Of a stretch of DNA of 64,000 nucleotides, positions 42,990 through 56,240 are shown one piece after another (the first letter of the stretch is position 1; each line of letters opens with the position of its first letter). The stretch is from assembly GCF_000340215.1 (NCBI RefSeq), contig NW_006921532.1:6046681-6110680 (forward strand). Reading direction: 5' to 3'. This stretch comes from Pseudocercospora fijiensis CIRAD86. Its lineage: Eukaryota > Ascomycota > Dothideomycetes > Mycosphaerellales > Mycosphaerellaceae. The position numbers were made by a program, and so were the translations under genes. The notes under the pieces are model-generated. The model worked only from the letters and a program-made list of their open reading frames with translations. It searched no databases and was not told the origin of the DNA.

Positions 42990-44560
42990 GATTATACTAG
43001 CATCGCTATACGCTAGGCCGTTCCTTAAGCCTATCGTAGTTATAAATTCCCGGAGAGGATACTAAGGGAGACTACGGCGATGCGAGTACTGCTAGCGATA
43101 TAGATATAGATACAGATACAGATGCTAGCACGGATCCGAAGTATTAGACTAAGGTAGAGATAGCTGCCCGCGAGAAGATTCTAAAGATCTAGATACATTT
43201 CTAGAACGATCGATATCGAGACTATAGTATCTACCCTCGTAAGGTAATCCTCTAGTACCTTAGCGAGGATAAGGTAATATATCTATAAGACCTACTACCG
43301 AGCGAGCACTACTATAATGCCTATAACCCTACCCTCGATCTCCTTTACAATAGTAGGCCACCGGTAGAAGCTATAGGTCTAATCTTCCGTAAGCTAGGAA
43401 ATAGGATACGTCCGGCTATTGCCTTCTAGAAGCTATAGGCCTAGTTGTCTTCTAAGAACAACAAGTACCTAGAATAGACTTATCGCTATATATTCAACCT
43501 GCCGTTAAAGACTATACTAGAAGACCGTAGGCTATAGAGTATCTACAATGTATTTACTGCTACGAGCTAGCTCGAGTAATAGGAGGATGTTGTCGTTAAT
43601 TAGCGGCTATTTAAGCAGAAGTCGGTCGATTTTATCGACTAGTTTAAAGCTTAGGATATCGACTAGCGCCTATTTGCGTTATACGAGCTAATTAATAAGA
43701 TTAAGCGAATCGGTATAAGTGTCTTTACTAAGTAGAAGGCTAGTCTTAATACGAAAGCTAAGAAGCGCGCAGATAAGCAACGCGTAGTAGAGGAAGAGAA
43801 GAAAGCTACTACTACTACTACTACTACTAGACTCGCTTCTAGTTCTTAATCTACGGCCGGCCGACCCGTATTACTAAATACTTCGACAGTGTCTCTAGTA
43901 TAGCGCCTTACCGTATAGAACGCCGCGCGAAATGCCGTCTAGGCTGGTATTATAGATTCCTCCCGTAGCAAGGCAGCTAGGATAGGTCTTCGTACGAATT
44001 AGATCGAGAGAGCGACTGCCGCTACTACTACTTCTAGTCCTAGTACTAGCCCTAGGCTACCTAGTCGGATAGTTACGCTTAATGTAGTACTTCTAGGCAA
44101 TCTAGCCTCTGCCTTTCTATCCGCTTCGGCTGTTGCTATAGGTACTACTATCGCTCGTAGTCCGGATAATCCGCGTAATAAGCGTTCTACCTCTATAAGC
44201 CTAGCAACAAGCTAGGTACCTCGATATAGAGCGCGCCGAATTGATTAAGTTAAATCGGAGCGAGCTAAGAGAGCCGAGTAGTTATTAAGTATAGTTACTC
44301 GTACTACTAAGGAGAGAGGTAGCCGTAAGCTACGTAGGAACCGTACGCTATTAGAAGCTAGTCTCCGTCTTATAGGCTAGTTACTAGGTAGCTCGCCGAT
44401 AGGATTACTAAGCCGTCGCCGCTAACCCTGCCTAGTTTAGCTGCTTCTACGAGAGCTAGCGCTAGAATTAGCGCTAGAATTGGCGCTAGAATTAGCACTA
44501 GAAATAGCGCTAGAAATAGCGCTAGAAATGGCACTAGAATTAGCGGTAAATTGGCGCTAG
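42990..44560 (+). pseudogene. Detached C-terminal tail of a helicase of the H2/H3 type
   Basis: The plus frame reads (TAG ignored) AAREKILKI, then YPRKVIL.YLSEDKVIYL and HYYNAYNPTLDLLYNSRPP. It next has KYLE.TYRYIFNLPLKTILE, a Lys-rich EEEKKATTTTTTT linker and Ser/Ala/Arg-rich sequence. It ends in LALE-type repeats formed by the 12-bp array units. This matches the tail of H2 in order (REK..., YPRKVI, YYN-YNP, Lys-rich), but no helicase motifs precede it. It is the remaining part of an inverted copy. Confidence 0.6.
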
Positions 44561-45575
44561 AAATAGTAGTAGAATAGCGCTAGAAATAGCAGTAGAATAG
44601 CGCTAGAAATGGTAGTAGAATAGCGCTAGAAATAGCAGTAGAATAGGCAGTAGAAATGGCGCTAGAAATGGCATTAACAACATCCGTTATAGCTACCCTT
44701 CTATTATGTCCTTATAAGCTCGCTAAGTCCTTGTCCTATCCCCGGAAAAGTGAGCCGTAATACTACGCTCGATCGCGTTACTTCTACGAGTGCAGGCCTA
44801 GTTAAGCTACTTCTACGAGAGCAGGCCTAGTTTAGCTGCTTCTACGAGAGCAGGCGTATAATGCCTAGTTTAGCTGCTTCTGCGAGAGCAGGCGTATAAT
44901 GCCTAGTTTAGCTGCTTCTATAAGAGCTAGCCTAGTTTAGCTGCTTCTGCGAGAGCAGGCGTATAATGCCTAGTTTAGCTGCTTCTACGAGAGCTAGCGT
45001 GTAATATAGGATGCCTAGTTGAGCTGCTTCTACGAGAGCTAGCCTAGTTTAGCTGCTTCTACGAGAGCAGGCGTATAATGCCTAGTTTAGCTGCTTCTAC
45101 GAGAGCCGGCGTATAATGTAGGATGCCTAGTTAAGCTGCTTCTACGAGAGCTAGCCTAGTTTAGCTGCTTCTACGAGAGTAGGCGTATAATGCCTAGTTT
45201 AGCTGCTTCTGCGAGAGCCGGCGTATAATGTAGGATGCCTAGTTGAGTTGCTTCTACGAGTGCTAGTTAAGCTGCTTCTGCGAGTGCTAGCGTATAGTGC
45301 CTAGTTTAGCTGCTTCTACGAGAGCTAGCGCTAGAATTAGCGCTAGAATTAGTATTTAATAAGGTAGAATTAGCGCTAGAATTAGTATTTAATAAGGTCC
45401 TTCCTTACTACCCTTCTATTATGTCCTTATAAGCTCGCTAAGCAGGTTCTTCTATTATGTCCTTATAGGCTCGCTAAGCAGGCTCTTCTATTATGTCCTT
45501 ATAGGCTCGCTAAGCAGGCTCTTCTATTATATCCTTATAGGCTCGCTAAGTAGGCTTTTCTATCGTAATCTTTGC
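44415..45575. repeat. Composite minisatellite array 2, inverted
   Basis: The reverse complement of the units in arrays 1 and 3. It opens with tandem agcgctagaatt words, continues with units holding cctagtttagctgcttctac plus gagagcaggcgtataatg, and ends with tctattatgtccttataagc units. It is the longest of the three arrays. Confidence 0.85.
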
Positions 45576-45624
45576 GATAAGGGTTTGTAGATAGTCGTAG
45601 GTATAGATAGTCGTAGGTGTCGAT

Positions 45625-45767
45625 AGTATATAAGAGCTAGGCGAGAAGCGTAAATTCGAGAAAGCGATAAGGATGCCGAGTCCCGCTAAGACCCCGGATT
45701 TAGGATGCCGAGTCCCGCTAAGACCCCGGATTTAGTATAGTAGAGCGCTTAATTAGTAGGATTAAAC
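45625..45767 (-). repeat. Spacer end fragment, left part of copy C
   Basis: The reverse complement of the distal end of spacer A (around 38,131-38,220), including a duplicated gatgccgagtcccgctaaga segment. The homology stops at 45,767 after aggattaaac and resumes at 57,005 with the same ten bases, so an element has been inserted at this point. Confidence 0.85.
45758..45767. repeat. Left 10-bp direct repeat of nested element
   Basis: aggattaaac, identical to 57005-57014; present once at the uninterrupted site in spacers A and B (as gtttaatcct). Confidence 0.8.
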
Positions 45768-46889
45768 CTGCCTCTAAAGCAGGCCCTTCTCGTAGGCTTT
45801 TTATAGAAATCTAGGGTCTAGCATACTACCTTCTATCTTCTAACCTACCTTCTACTATCTATACTACCTTCCTTTCTATACTATACGTAGATATTAGCGT
45901 CGATCGGAAACCGGTAGGACAAAAGCCTTCGTAAAGGGCCTGTAGCCGGAAGTACTAAATATATTATCCGTACACTACGCCTAGATAGGACTAATACTAG
46001 TATTTGAATTATAGTTCAACAACTATATATCGGGTAAAAATACGATTGCAGAGCGGTACCTCGAGCATAGGGCGTTCTATATAGATCGTAAATATTATCC
46101 ATATATATTGTATAGACAGAAAAGATAAAATCGGACAAAAGAAATAACATCTATGCGTTATAGTACTTATAACTAAATAGGTATTTAGGCGACAGCAATA
46201 TAAACAACTAAGGATATTCTGAATACACAGTATCTATAATCATTATATAAGCAAGTACCTCTAAGTATTCGCGTATTGTAGAAGTGTCGCGTTGTAGTAT
46301 AGTACGCTGTCTTTACAAAGCCCGCTTCTGAAGCCCATTTTCTACTAGATAGCATGCCAATTTCGTAATAGACTAGATACTAATATTCTAAGTAGGCAGA
46401 TTGTCTCAATAGGTACTTACAATGAAAGTCTGTAAGTACTAAGTAGGTGCGTAGACGCCTTCCTATTGCTGTAATAAGGATCCTATCGTAGGTCGAAATT
46501 CGGAAATCGGCAGTATATAGGTGCCCGTAGAGCTTCCGACGCTAAACAAACGACGGCGGCATTGTCGGATAGGTATATCTAATCGATTGCGTGTTTGTAG
46601 TAGTATGTAGACGTCGCTTTATAGTGTTTTATGTGCCTAAATCGTCTCCTAGCTATTCGAGTCGTATCGCATCTAATCTATCGATTACTAGCGGCTATAT
46701 AAGGACCGCGACATCGAACCCTCTCGAATAACTTAGCTACGTATCGCAAACGCGTACATATACCTAGTCCGTGTGTCGCGTATACTGCTAAATATGCGCG
46801 TCAAAATCCCGCCTGCTCTAACTACTTCTAACTGCTATTCTAATACTACCCTTTTCCGACTCTTGCTTACGCTTTAACCTTTATAATAA

Positions 46890-49800
46890 TGTCGAATAAG
46901 GATATAAGCAATATCACTCGCGCCTTCGGCAATCTAACTAGCGACGATGCTAAGCCGTTCTTAGACCCGCTATTAGATATCGCGGCTTAGATATAGGATA
47001 AGGAGATGCAGGATAAGGAGATATAGGATAAGGAGATGTAGGATAAGGAGATGTAGGATAAGGAGATATAGGATAAGCTAGAAGATATATATATCGATAA
47101 TCTAGAAGAAGAGATAGACGTAGAAGTATATAATAGTAGCTTTAACGACTCGGACTTAGACTTAGAAGCAGACCTTAACGACGAGGGCAGCGTTAAAATT
47201 AGCGACTCGGAGGAAGAATTAAATAACTAGCTAGACTATTATAATAGGTCTAATAGGGACTTCGAACTAGGTATAGGCGATAGATACGATAGTAGCGATA
47301 ATAAGCTCGCCCCTACTCGCGTACTAGAGACTCGACAAGGCGCTACTACTACCGACAACCGTATACGCGTACTACGCCGTACTAAGGAAGAGAAGTATAC
47401 CGACATCCTTGCGGAGATGCGCCGTACCCGTATACTACTAGCTGAGTTCGTCGGTCTCTAGGTTAGTAATTAGGGTATAGCGACATATAAGCGTCGTATA
47501 AAGGAGTTAATCGAAGGGCCCTTATCGTAGGAGAGATTCAGTAGTAGCCGTGTCTTTCGCTCCGAGCTGAAACACCTTGTCGGACATCTATTTATAGGCT
47601 AGTACGATCTAGCAAAGAGTATAGAGCCTGTCGATATTAAGGCTATCTTCTAGGACATTAAGTCGATAGCACTAACCTAGATATATCTCCTTAAGAAGGA
47701 CCTGTTATTGAACTAGAAGTACAACATTATAAGCGCGCACTCTCGACTAGAAGATAAGACCGAGCGTATATAAAAGCGGTTTACGATTATTACTATAATC
47801 GCAGTGCGTTCTATCGCCTTAAAGAAAGCTAACTACTTCGGCAACGCTTTCGGTGTATACCTAGCGACTAGCGGTGTTAAGCATGCCGTTATTAACGTCC
47901 TTAATAATATAGGCCTCTATATATCGCTAAAGGTTATCCGCGGCCTAATTAAGCAGAATGCGAAAGAGCAGGTTAGGGCGGCTTAGGAAATAGCTAAGGA
48001 CCCGCAATCTACGTAGACGTACGACAATATCGTTAAGAAGATAATGTATATAGGGCTCTAGACTATCGGAGATAAGTTAGCTATATTAAATATAACTAGC
48101 TCCTATATCGCTATTAACAAGCGCTTGCCGAAGACCGGCCTAAAGAAGGATATGCTGCACTAGGATGTAGAGCTCGAGCCGATAGACCTAATTAAGAAGA
48201 TGCTAAAGGATAAGCACTAGAAGGCGACCTCGCTATATCTTATTAATAAAGCGATTAGCCTTGCTATCGGAGAGGAGTTAAAGGATATCTTTAAGGGCTT
48301 CAAGTTTGGTAATGCTTCGGGTCCTAGCGTATATGCTACCTAGCGGTTCGTATAGCTATACATCGATAAGATTAAGGTCGATAGTAAGCCGGCTAATATT
48401 CTTCCGCTTAAGATCTTAATACATAACGAGGTGTCTATCGCCGGCACTATAGAAGTATAGAAGGACATCTTTATTAACAATCTTAACCTAGATAAAGATA
48501 AGGACTTCGAAGAGCGACTCTTCTTAGTCGTTAGTAATTAGATAACTAATGCCCGTAGTCGTGCGGTCTAGATGCAGAGCATTAAGAGTTAGCGTGCCTT
48601 CGATCGCCGAGACTAGTTAGTATACTGCCTAGGCTAGTTCTATGTTAGTATAAATGCATGTTATAGCCCGTTAAAGACCTACTAGAACACTAGCAAGGAT
48701 AACAAGCCCCTTGCCTATACGGTGCGTAGCGACGCTGTCCTATTTACTATAGACGGTATAAGTAGGGATAATCCGAAGTTCTTCTTATACCTCTAGCTAG
48801 CTAAGCGCTCCTATACTAGTCGTGTGCTTAGCCTATATATCTAATAGCTGAGTAAGCGTAGTCTTATCGACTTTATATCGCTAGAGAACAAGAAAAGGAA
48901 CCGTATTAATGCCGTTAAGGATGCTGTCTCGAAACTGAAGCCGGATATGTATATTCAGATCGTCGAAGCTATTTACTAGACCGCATTTAGTAAAGAGGCT
49001 TAGGTTAGCGAGAACCGAGAGGGCGTCGTCGAAGACCTATCGTTTACTACTATATGCCGCCTCCTAAAGCAGACTAAGAATATGCTTATCGTTCGGGATG
49101 CTATCCGCAAGATAGATATAGGCTAGCTCGAGCGTATAATTCTATATTTGGCTATCGACTTCGCTAGTAGCAGCTAGGCTAACTACGCCAAAGAAATAGT
49201 CTAGCTCTTATAGATGCTAAAGGCCTCGGATAAGGAGCTCCGTAACAGTATTATAGCTATAGCTATTCTTAATCTATCTAGTAAGCGTAGTAAGGGTATC
49301 GTACGTAACGAGGAGATTGAGCTCTATAACAAGGAGTACGCCGAGGATATTAAGAATGTTACTAACTCGATATACGATATTGCCGCTACTATCCGTAATA
49401 AAGCACTAAACCGCCGTACTGCCCGTGTTTTCCGTAACGTCTTCTAGAAGGGCATCGGTTTTGAGGGTACTAACTACTATACGAATAAGAGCGAGGTTGT
49501 TAACTAGTTCCTCCTAGTAGACAAGCTATTTAGCGAGGGATTAACTAAACTAACGAAGACAGCAGACGGAGTTAAAGAGACTCGTAGCCTTTCTATCGAT
49601 ATTAAGTAGGTCGGTATAGAGAAGCTACTATTAGTTATTAAGGACTAGAACGTATTAGTTAAGATGCGTGCTAGTCGTATTACTACCTATATCGACGAGA
49701 CTAATATTAATAGAGTCGACAACATCGACGGCGCTAATGCCCGTAAGCGGGTCTAAGAGCTCGACCGTAGTCTAGGTACGAGTATAATAGCTACTAACGA

Positions 49801-49890
49801 GGATGCTAACGACCGCTTCGTCGACGATAAAGGCTTCGTCAATCTCGATGCGCTAGACGATAACTTAAATATAATTAGTAGTATATAAGG
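46890..49890 (+). pseudogene. DUF6589-like protein D2, dead
   Basis: The frame starts near 46,892 (MSNKDISNITRAFGNLTSDD), then an acidic region with a 15-bp DNA repeat. A surviving stretch at 47,804-47,986 reads MRSIALKKANYFGNAFGVYL. Near 48,530 is VVSN then TAG then ITNARSR, which fits a former VVGDQ-ITNARSR with three RIP changes, the typical DUF6589 block. KTY.NTSKDNKPL follows (former THW). The C-terminal part at 49,214-49,447 (ELYNKEYAEDIKNVTNSIYD) aligns with the same region of D1 and D3. Similarity to D1 is clear but low, so they are old paralogues. Confidence 0.7.
46991..47077. repeat. 15-bp tandem repeat in D2 N-terminus
   Basis: About six units of ataggataaggagat (variants gcaggataaggagat, gtaggataaggagat), in the D2 frame. 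They encoded a short charged repeat rich in Asp, Lys and Glu. Confidence 0.85.
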
Positions 49891-50069
49891 TTAGAATAGA
49901 GCACTATCGTAAAGATAGCTTTTGTATTCGATATATTCGGTATCTAGGTATATAGCAATCCAACCTGCTATATCTATCGTTCAGCTATCGTCCCTTGCTA
50001 TGCTAATTAATATAGGCTGTTAGCTTCTAGTGCTAGTATAGCTTCTAGTGCTGGCTAGCGTATAGCCTT

Positions 50070-52090
50070 AGGCATCTAACTAGCAGGCCGCGGCTATTGC
50101 GTTAAAAGTGCGGTAATGTATAGCCGTTATTATTACCTTGCTATTGTTACAATAGCGCATTGCTATTAGTAGAGGCAAACCTTACCTGCGTAGCGCATAT
50201 CGACCTCCGCTTTCTATCCTCTTCTTCTTCTTCTTCTTCTATATATATACATACATACACTAATATACTAAAACCCCTAGCAATATACTAGCTGTCGGCG
50301 TATATAATAGTATCGATACCTCTTTGTCGTATATAGGTAGCTCTATAGCGATTAACACTATTCCTTACTAGTTCTGCGGCTTGCTACCGATAGAGCCGCT
50401 TATCTAATAGTTGAGGTTCCTCGGCAGGTAGTTTGTTTAGTCCTTCCTCTTCGAGGTTTAGTCTCCGATAGGCTTTGCTAAGTAAGACGTTGCGAGGCGA
50501 CTCTCCTAGCGAGTAGGTGTACTATAGCTTAATAGGCGCTAACCGCGTACTTAACCGAATAAGCATTAGTTTCTAGTTATTAGATCGCAGTCTTGTCTTA
50601 GTGCAACAAACTGCGGGTCTCGGGTGGATTAGCGGAGGTAAAAACTCTTTAGTAAGGTATACCTATAATACGGCTGACGGTCTAACTCGGTAAAAACTCT
50701 TTAGTAAGGTATACCTTAAGTAGCGGCTCGATAGCGACTCTCCTACTAAGTAGGTTAATAGGTTCGTAGCATTGCTATAGGTCTGATTCGGTAAAAACTC
50801 TTTAGTAAGGTATACCTTAAGTAGCGGCTATAGGCTTCCTACGTTCGGATTCTTTATAGGATAATATACGCGCATCTAGTTAAGTCGGCGTAACGCCTTC
50901 GTTAGGACTGTTAGTTAGAAGGACCTTAGTCGTTACGTAAGGGCCTCTATTATATCGTTCGAGTACTTAAGCCCGAAGGCACTTAGTCTTAGTCTTTACT
51001 ACTATACGACTGCAGTTTAAGCACGCCGCTTAGCGCATTAAGACTATTATCCGACTGCAGTACGCAGCGAACCGAACCGAGCGTATTAAGACTGTTATTC
51101 GACTATAGTGCGTAGCGAACCGAACCGAGCGTATTAAGACTGCTATCCGACTGTAGTGCGCCTTTAACGACAACCTTTTCTGTAGTGTCTTTAACACTAA
51201 GGGCGCGGTTATATACTATTGTTGTCTAGGTACTAATATATGTCGCTTTAGCAATCGCTATCGTGTTTCGCTTAATAAGTCCCGTCCTATATACCTTGTC
51301 TTCGGTTATGCGTGCTGTAGTTAGTAATAGAATGCGCTAATTACTACGTATTACGCGTAGCATATAGGCTATATGTAATTCTAGTGTGCTTCGGAGTATA
51401 TGCTTCTATAGCCGCTTAGTGCCGCTAGTTAAACAGATCCCTAGACGCAATTGCACTTATCCGTATTGTCTTATATAGCAGCTAGTTTTTCTAATAGATC
51501 GTAACTGCGGGATTTGTTATAAGAGAGGGCGTTAACGTAAGAGGGCTATCGTAGCTTCTCGAAGAGTGCTTTTACGAGCGCTCGATATATATTATCGCCT
51601 CGCGTATCTATCCTTACCGTATATATTATAGTGCTAATAGCTGCGGTGCAATAAGTATAGTATTAGTTTCGCTAGTTTCGCTAGTGTCGCTAGTAGTAGT
51701 AGTGTTAGTAGTATTAGTAACTTCTCGAGTTTCGGAGGCGGTTCTTAGTACCTAAGGCGGCCGTCGTTATCGTATTAGACACTTTTGTTAGCGCTATTTG
51801 CTAGAAATGCGCTTAATCGACGTATCTCGCTATATTAGTAATACTGTTATAAAAGTCGTAAAGTCGGTGTTGTGAATGTGCGGAAGGAAGTAGCTATAAC
51901 GTTTAATCCTACTAATTAAGCGCTCTACTATACTAAATCCGGGGTTTTAGCGGGACTCGGTATCCTTGTCGCTTCCTCGAATTTACGCTTCTCGACTAGC
52001 TCCTATATACGATTTATTAACACTATCGACTATTAACTATCGACTATTGTATAAGACAGACTACGAGGCGCGTTAATAGCTAAGGCAATG
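50070..52090 (+). repeat. Conserved 2-kb spacer, copy B
   Basis: Matches spacer A over its full length with mainly transition differences. It has three copies of taaaaactctttagtaaggt (50,639; 50,693; 50,791) where A has two and C has four. It starts shortly after the D2 stop and ends at array 3. Confidence 0.8.
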
Positions 52091-52109
52091 TACTTACCTA
52101 CGAGGGCAA

Positions 52110-52770
52110 ATATGTATAGCAAGCTTACAAGGATATAATAGAAGAGCCCGCCTAGCGAGCTTATAAGGACCTAGCGAGCTTATAAGGACCCGGCGAGCCT
52201 ATAAGGACCTAGCGAGCCTATAAGGACATAATAGAAGGGTAGTAAAGAGCCTGTATAGCGAGCTTATAAGGACATAATAGAAGGGTAGTAAGGAAGGACC
52301 TTATTAAATGCCAGTTCTAGCGCTAATTCTAGCGCTAATTCTAGCGCTAATTCTAGCGCCAATTCTAGCGCTAATTCTAGTATATACTATAGCTAGTTTA
52401 TTATACGCTAGCTCTCGCAGAAGCAGCTTAACTAGGTATTATACGCTAGCTCTTATAGAAGCAGCTTAACCAGGCATTATACGCTAGCTTAACTAGGCAT
52501 TATACGCTAGCTTAACTAGGCATTATACGCTAGTACTCGCAGAAGCAGCCTAACTACGACACCTACGACCATTTATAAGCCCTTATTAGCAAGCGCGTTA
52601 ACAGCCTATCGATAGACTTTATTACGGAGAGGGATAAGGTCTTTAATAAGTAAGGAGAGTCCTTAGATTATATCGTCCTGCTCGAAACAAGCCTGCTTAG
52701 CGAGCTTATAAGGATATAATAGAAGAATAGGGAGGAAGGATCTTGTTAAGGCTAGTTCTAAGGCTAGTTC
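52110..52770. repeat. Composite minisatellite array 3
   Basis: Same unit types and orientation as array 1: gcgagcttataaggac units, aattctagcgct units, and gctagctctcgcagaagcag units. It is shorter than arrays 1 and 2. Confidence 0.85.
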
Positions 52771-52849
52771 TAAGGCCATTTCTAGCGCTAATAGATAGAT
52801 ACAGTCTCTCTCTCTCTCCTTCCCTACTTACGTAGGCCGCGTATACGAG

Positions 52850-55800
52850 TTAGGCTCTCTACTATATTATCGTTACTATTATCGTTACTCTTATTATCTC
52901 TTAGAGCACCTCTTAGGCCCGTAGTAGCCGCCGCTTAATTCTCGCGCACCTTACGAGAGGCGGTAGTGCTTCTACTACTACGACGAATAGTCTTATAGGC
53001 AGTAGCGAAGAGACTCTAGGCGGTTGCAGTATCGATTAGTATACTATATTCATTAGTAGGAGGAGCAGGCCCGCGGCGACTAGGGGTAGCTAAAGGTTCT
53101 TAACGAGGTCCCTTTATAGCCGGAGCGGTCGAAGACTCTATAGTAGAGCTAGCGGTATATTTAGTTCTAGTAGCAGCGCTAGTACGGCCTCTACGACTAC
53201 GACTACGAGCGCGACTACTACGACTACGACTACGACTACGACTACGACCGCCTCGACTACCGCGCTCGCTCGATCTACTACGATCTCCCTCTTTATCGTA
53301 ATCTAGGTCGTCTAGGTTGTCTTGCTAAGCAGCGCGAGTAGCATTATTAACGGCCGCACTTATACGAAGTCGTATAAACGCTTTTGCAGATATAATACCG
53401 TTTGCGATTATATTAGCGTAGCGGTCTTGCGTAGTTAGCTATACTAGTAGAGGGCGAGTCTAGATCGCTGCCGGCGTTAGTTGTACTTTGTCCTTATTCG
53501 TACGCTTCTACGCTAGCTCGTTCTTACGCTTCTCGTACGCATCCCGAACCTTAGATGATATACGTAGAAGCTTATTGAGTAGATTATTTATCTTAATCTG
53601 CGCCTTACGCTCCTTTGTACTAGAAGACGTATTATACTACTTCTCGAATCTTAGCGCTATATCGAAGACATCCTAGCGCGTAAGAGGCGAGACCTTACCG
53701 TTATTATCGCTATCTAAAGCCTTATGCCGTATAACATCGCAAAGCTCCTATATATACTAGTTATCGATAATCGTAGAGGATATCGCCTCGAAGAATAGGT
53801 TATCGGTATCCCCTACCTGCTACTATAACTAACGATTAGCCTGCTATACGAACTATTTCTTTAGGATAGGTAATACAAATGCCTGCTTTGTATTAGCCCG
53901 CGGTAGCTTTAGTAGCTTTGGCATCTCGAATAGTTCTCGGTTAGTCTACTCGATAAGGCCGGAGAGAGCTAGGTTATAGACGAGGTTATTGTACTTGTCC
54001 TTATTAACCGGATTAGATAGATACATCTTCTTATCCTCTTCGTATAGCTCGTTAAGGATCTCGCGAGGGCATCGTAGTAGATTCATATACTAGCTATTAA
54101 CTAAGAGGCGCTAGATGTCTAGCAGCTTATTGCGCATATCTATCTAAGCTATAGTCTAATCCTTCTCCTTCCTACCGATAGATTGCTTACCGGTAGCCTT
54201 TATACTCGTAGTGCCTCGACGCTTAGTACGAGCAGGAGCAGGATCGTCGTCGTTAGCAATAGCAAAGCCCTTACTAGTAAAGCCCTCGCTAGGAAGCTCT
54301 TAATTGCGTAGGCCGCTTAGGCGAAATAGGGTATATACGACTAACTATAGCGGAGTAGAGTATATATCGCTACCTACTATAGCACCGATACGCTTACGAG
54401 ATAAGATAGACTTATAACTCGAATTCTCTAGTATAAGACTAGCTTTGTCGTTAATCTACTAGGGTAGGAACTAAGCGACGATAGCATTTAAGCCCTTCTA
54501 TATACGCCTAGTACGCCTAGCTTTCTAGATATTATCGTTAATGTCCTTTGTAATCGGTAGACCGTATAATGCGATGTAGCGAATATCGGAGACATTAGTA
54601 CTAATTGCAGTTGCTAGTGTGCTAACTATACCGCGGGTCTTATAGTCTATAGTCTTCTTAAACTGCTTATACCGTAGGTTCTTGTCGTTAGTCGATATAC
54701 GGGCGGTATAGAACGCGATAACCTAGCGTATATTATAGCTACCGTTAGCTCTATTCTATATATACTTCTTAGTCGGATCTTCGATGCCTTTAGTAAAGGT
54801 AACTAGCTAGCGACGGAAGGTCTCTATATACTTATCGACCGTGCCGTACCTATCGATAAATATAAGGAATTTGTCGATCTTCTCTAGAGTCGTATAGCTA
54901 TCCTCGTCGACTACGTTACGGAAGAGATACTATAGCATACGGAAGTCTGCCTATAGAACCTCTTTTAGGATGAACTTAAATACATAGGAGATATCGGTAC
55001 GATTAATACTGCTACGGGTAACTACGGTCTTAAATAGCTCATCGCCTACCTTACGGAGCCTAGTACGCTCGAAGAGGTACTCGAGCGTAGCTACAGAGAC
55101 TATAGCCGAAGCATAGAGTAATAGTATATCGGTAGGCAATAGTAAGCGTAGCTCGTATAGCTAAGAGAACGCCTCGCGGAAGTTCTTCTACTTGTATACA
55201 AGATGCGCCTTATTAATAATATATAATCCGATGCGAGAAGCGAGCTTTAAGAAGACCTCGCGTAGCTCTAGAGACGCAGCCTGCTCTAGGCTATAGAAGA
55301 TGTAGTAATACTAGCCGTCGACAAGGTCCTAATACATCTATAGGTCGAGTGCCTTTATCTCGGCGGAGATTATATAGCAACGGACTAAGGTCTTCTTCTG
55401 CGTCTTAGGTTAAGCACTATTACTAGTTAGCTAAGCAGCGCTATTACTAGTTAGCTAAGTGCTAGCAACATCTACCTTAAAGCTCTTCGCTAGCAGGTTA
55501 ATAGCAAACTCGATATCTACCTTCTATTCCTTACCGATACGATTTAGTAGGATGATTTAAATAGTAATCTAGCCAGTCAACAACGTAAAGGCTTAATATA
55601 CAAGACTCTTGCCGCCTCTAGTGCGCTCGATAAGGACTATATCTTTGTATACAAAGATAATACTCTATAGTATATCGATCTAGATGTCCCGGGCTTCGTA
55701 CTACTTCTTAGGATAGAAGATGTTTAATATATACTTCAATCCCTTATTAACAATCTCGTACTAGAGGCTTATAGCCTAGTCGTAGCATCTAGCATCGAAT

Positions 55801-56240
55801 ACTAACATTTAGAGCTCTTTAAGTGCTATCGTTAGAATCTTATCGATACGCTTTCGGAAGTAGTTAATCTAGTCCTAGAAGGGTGCCTCGTCTAGCGGCA
55901 ATACTAGACGCTCTATATCCCTAGACTACTCTAGCTATATACGGTCGATTAGCTTACGGGTTAGAAGTCGAGCCTTAAAGGAATAATGCTTCTTCTTCTA
56001 CTTGCTACCCTTAGTTAGGCGGCTAGCGTTATATTAAGAGGTGCCCTTCGCATTACGCTTAGCCTTAGCGCGGCCCTTCTCGCTACCTATACTATTAAAT
56101 GCGGTATTAAATGCAGTGTTAAATGCGGTATTAAATGCGGTATTAGATGTAAGCCGAATTAGTAAAGGCGGCGGCGGCGGCGAAGGCGAAGCTAGTCGAA
56201 GGCGAAGCTAGTCGAAGGCGGTAACAGTGTTATAGGAGTC
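52850..56240 (-). pseudogene. SF2 RecQ-like helicase H3, dead
   Basis: The minus frame shows motif I as ERTRGGKSLVY (former TGGGKS) near 55,620 and a following AFTLLTG...LLNRIGKE block like H1. Motif II is YIINKAHLVYK near 55,220 (former DEAH, two G-to-A changes). Then FREAFS, LRLLLPTDILLLYASAIVS and SSINRTDISYVFKFILKEVL follow; part of this survives as an ORF at 54,951-55,139. An Arg/Ser-rich C-terminal tail runs to about 52,850, next to array 3. It is convergent with D2 across spacer B. Confidence 0.75.
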
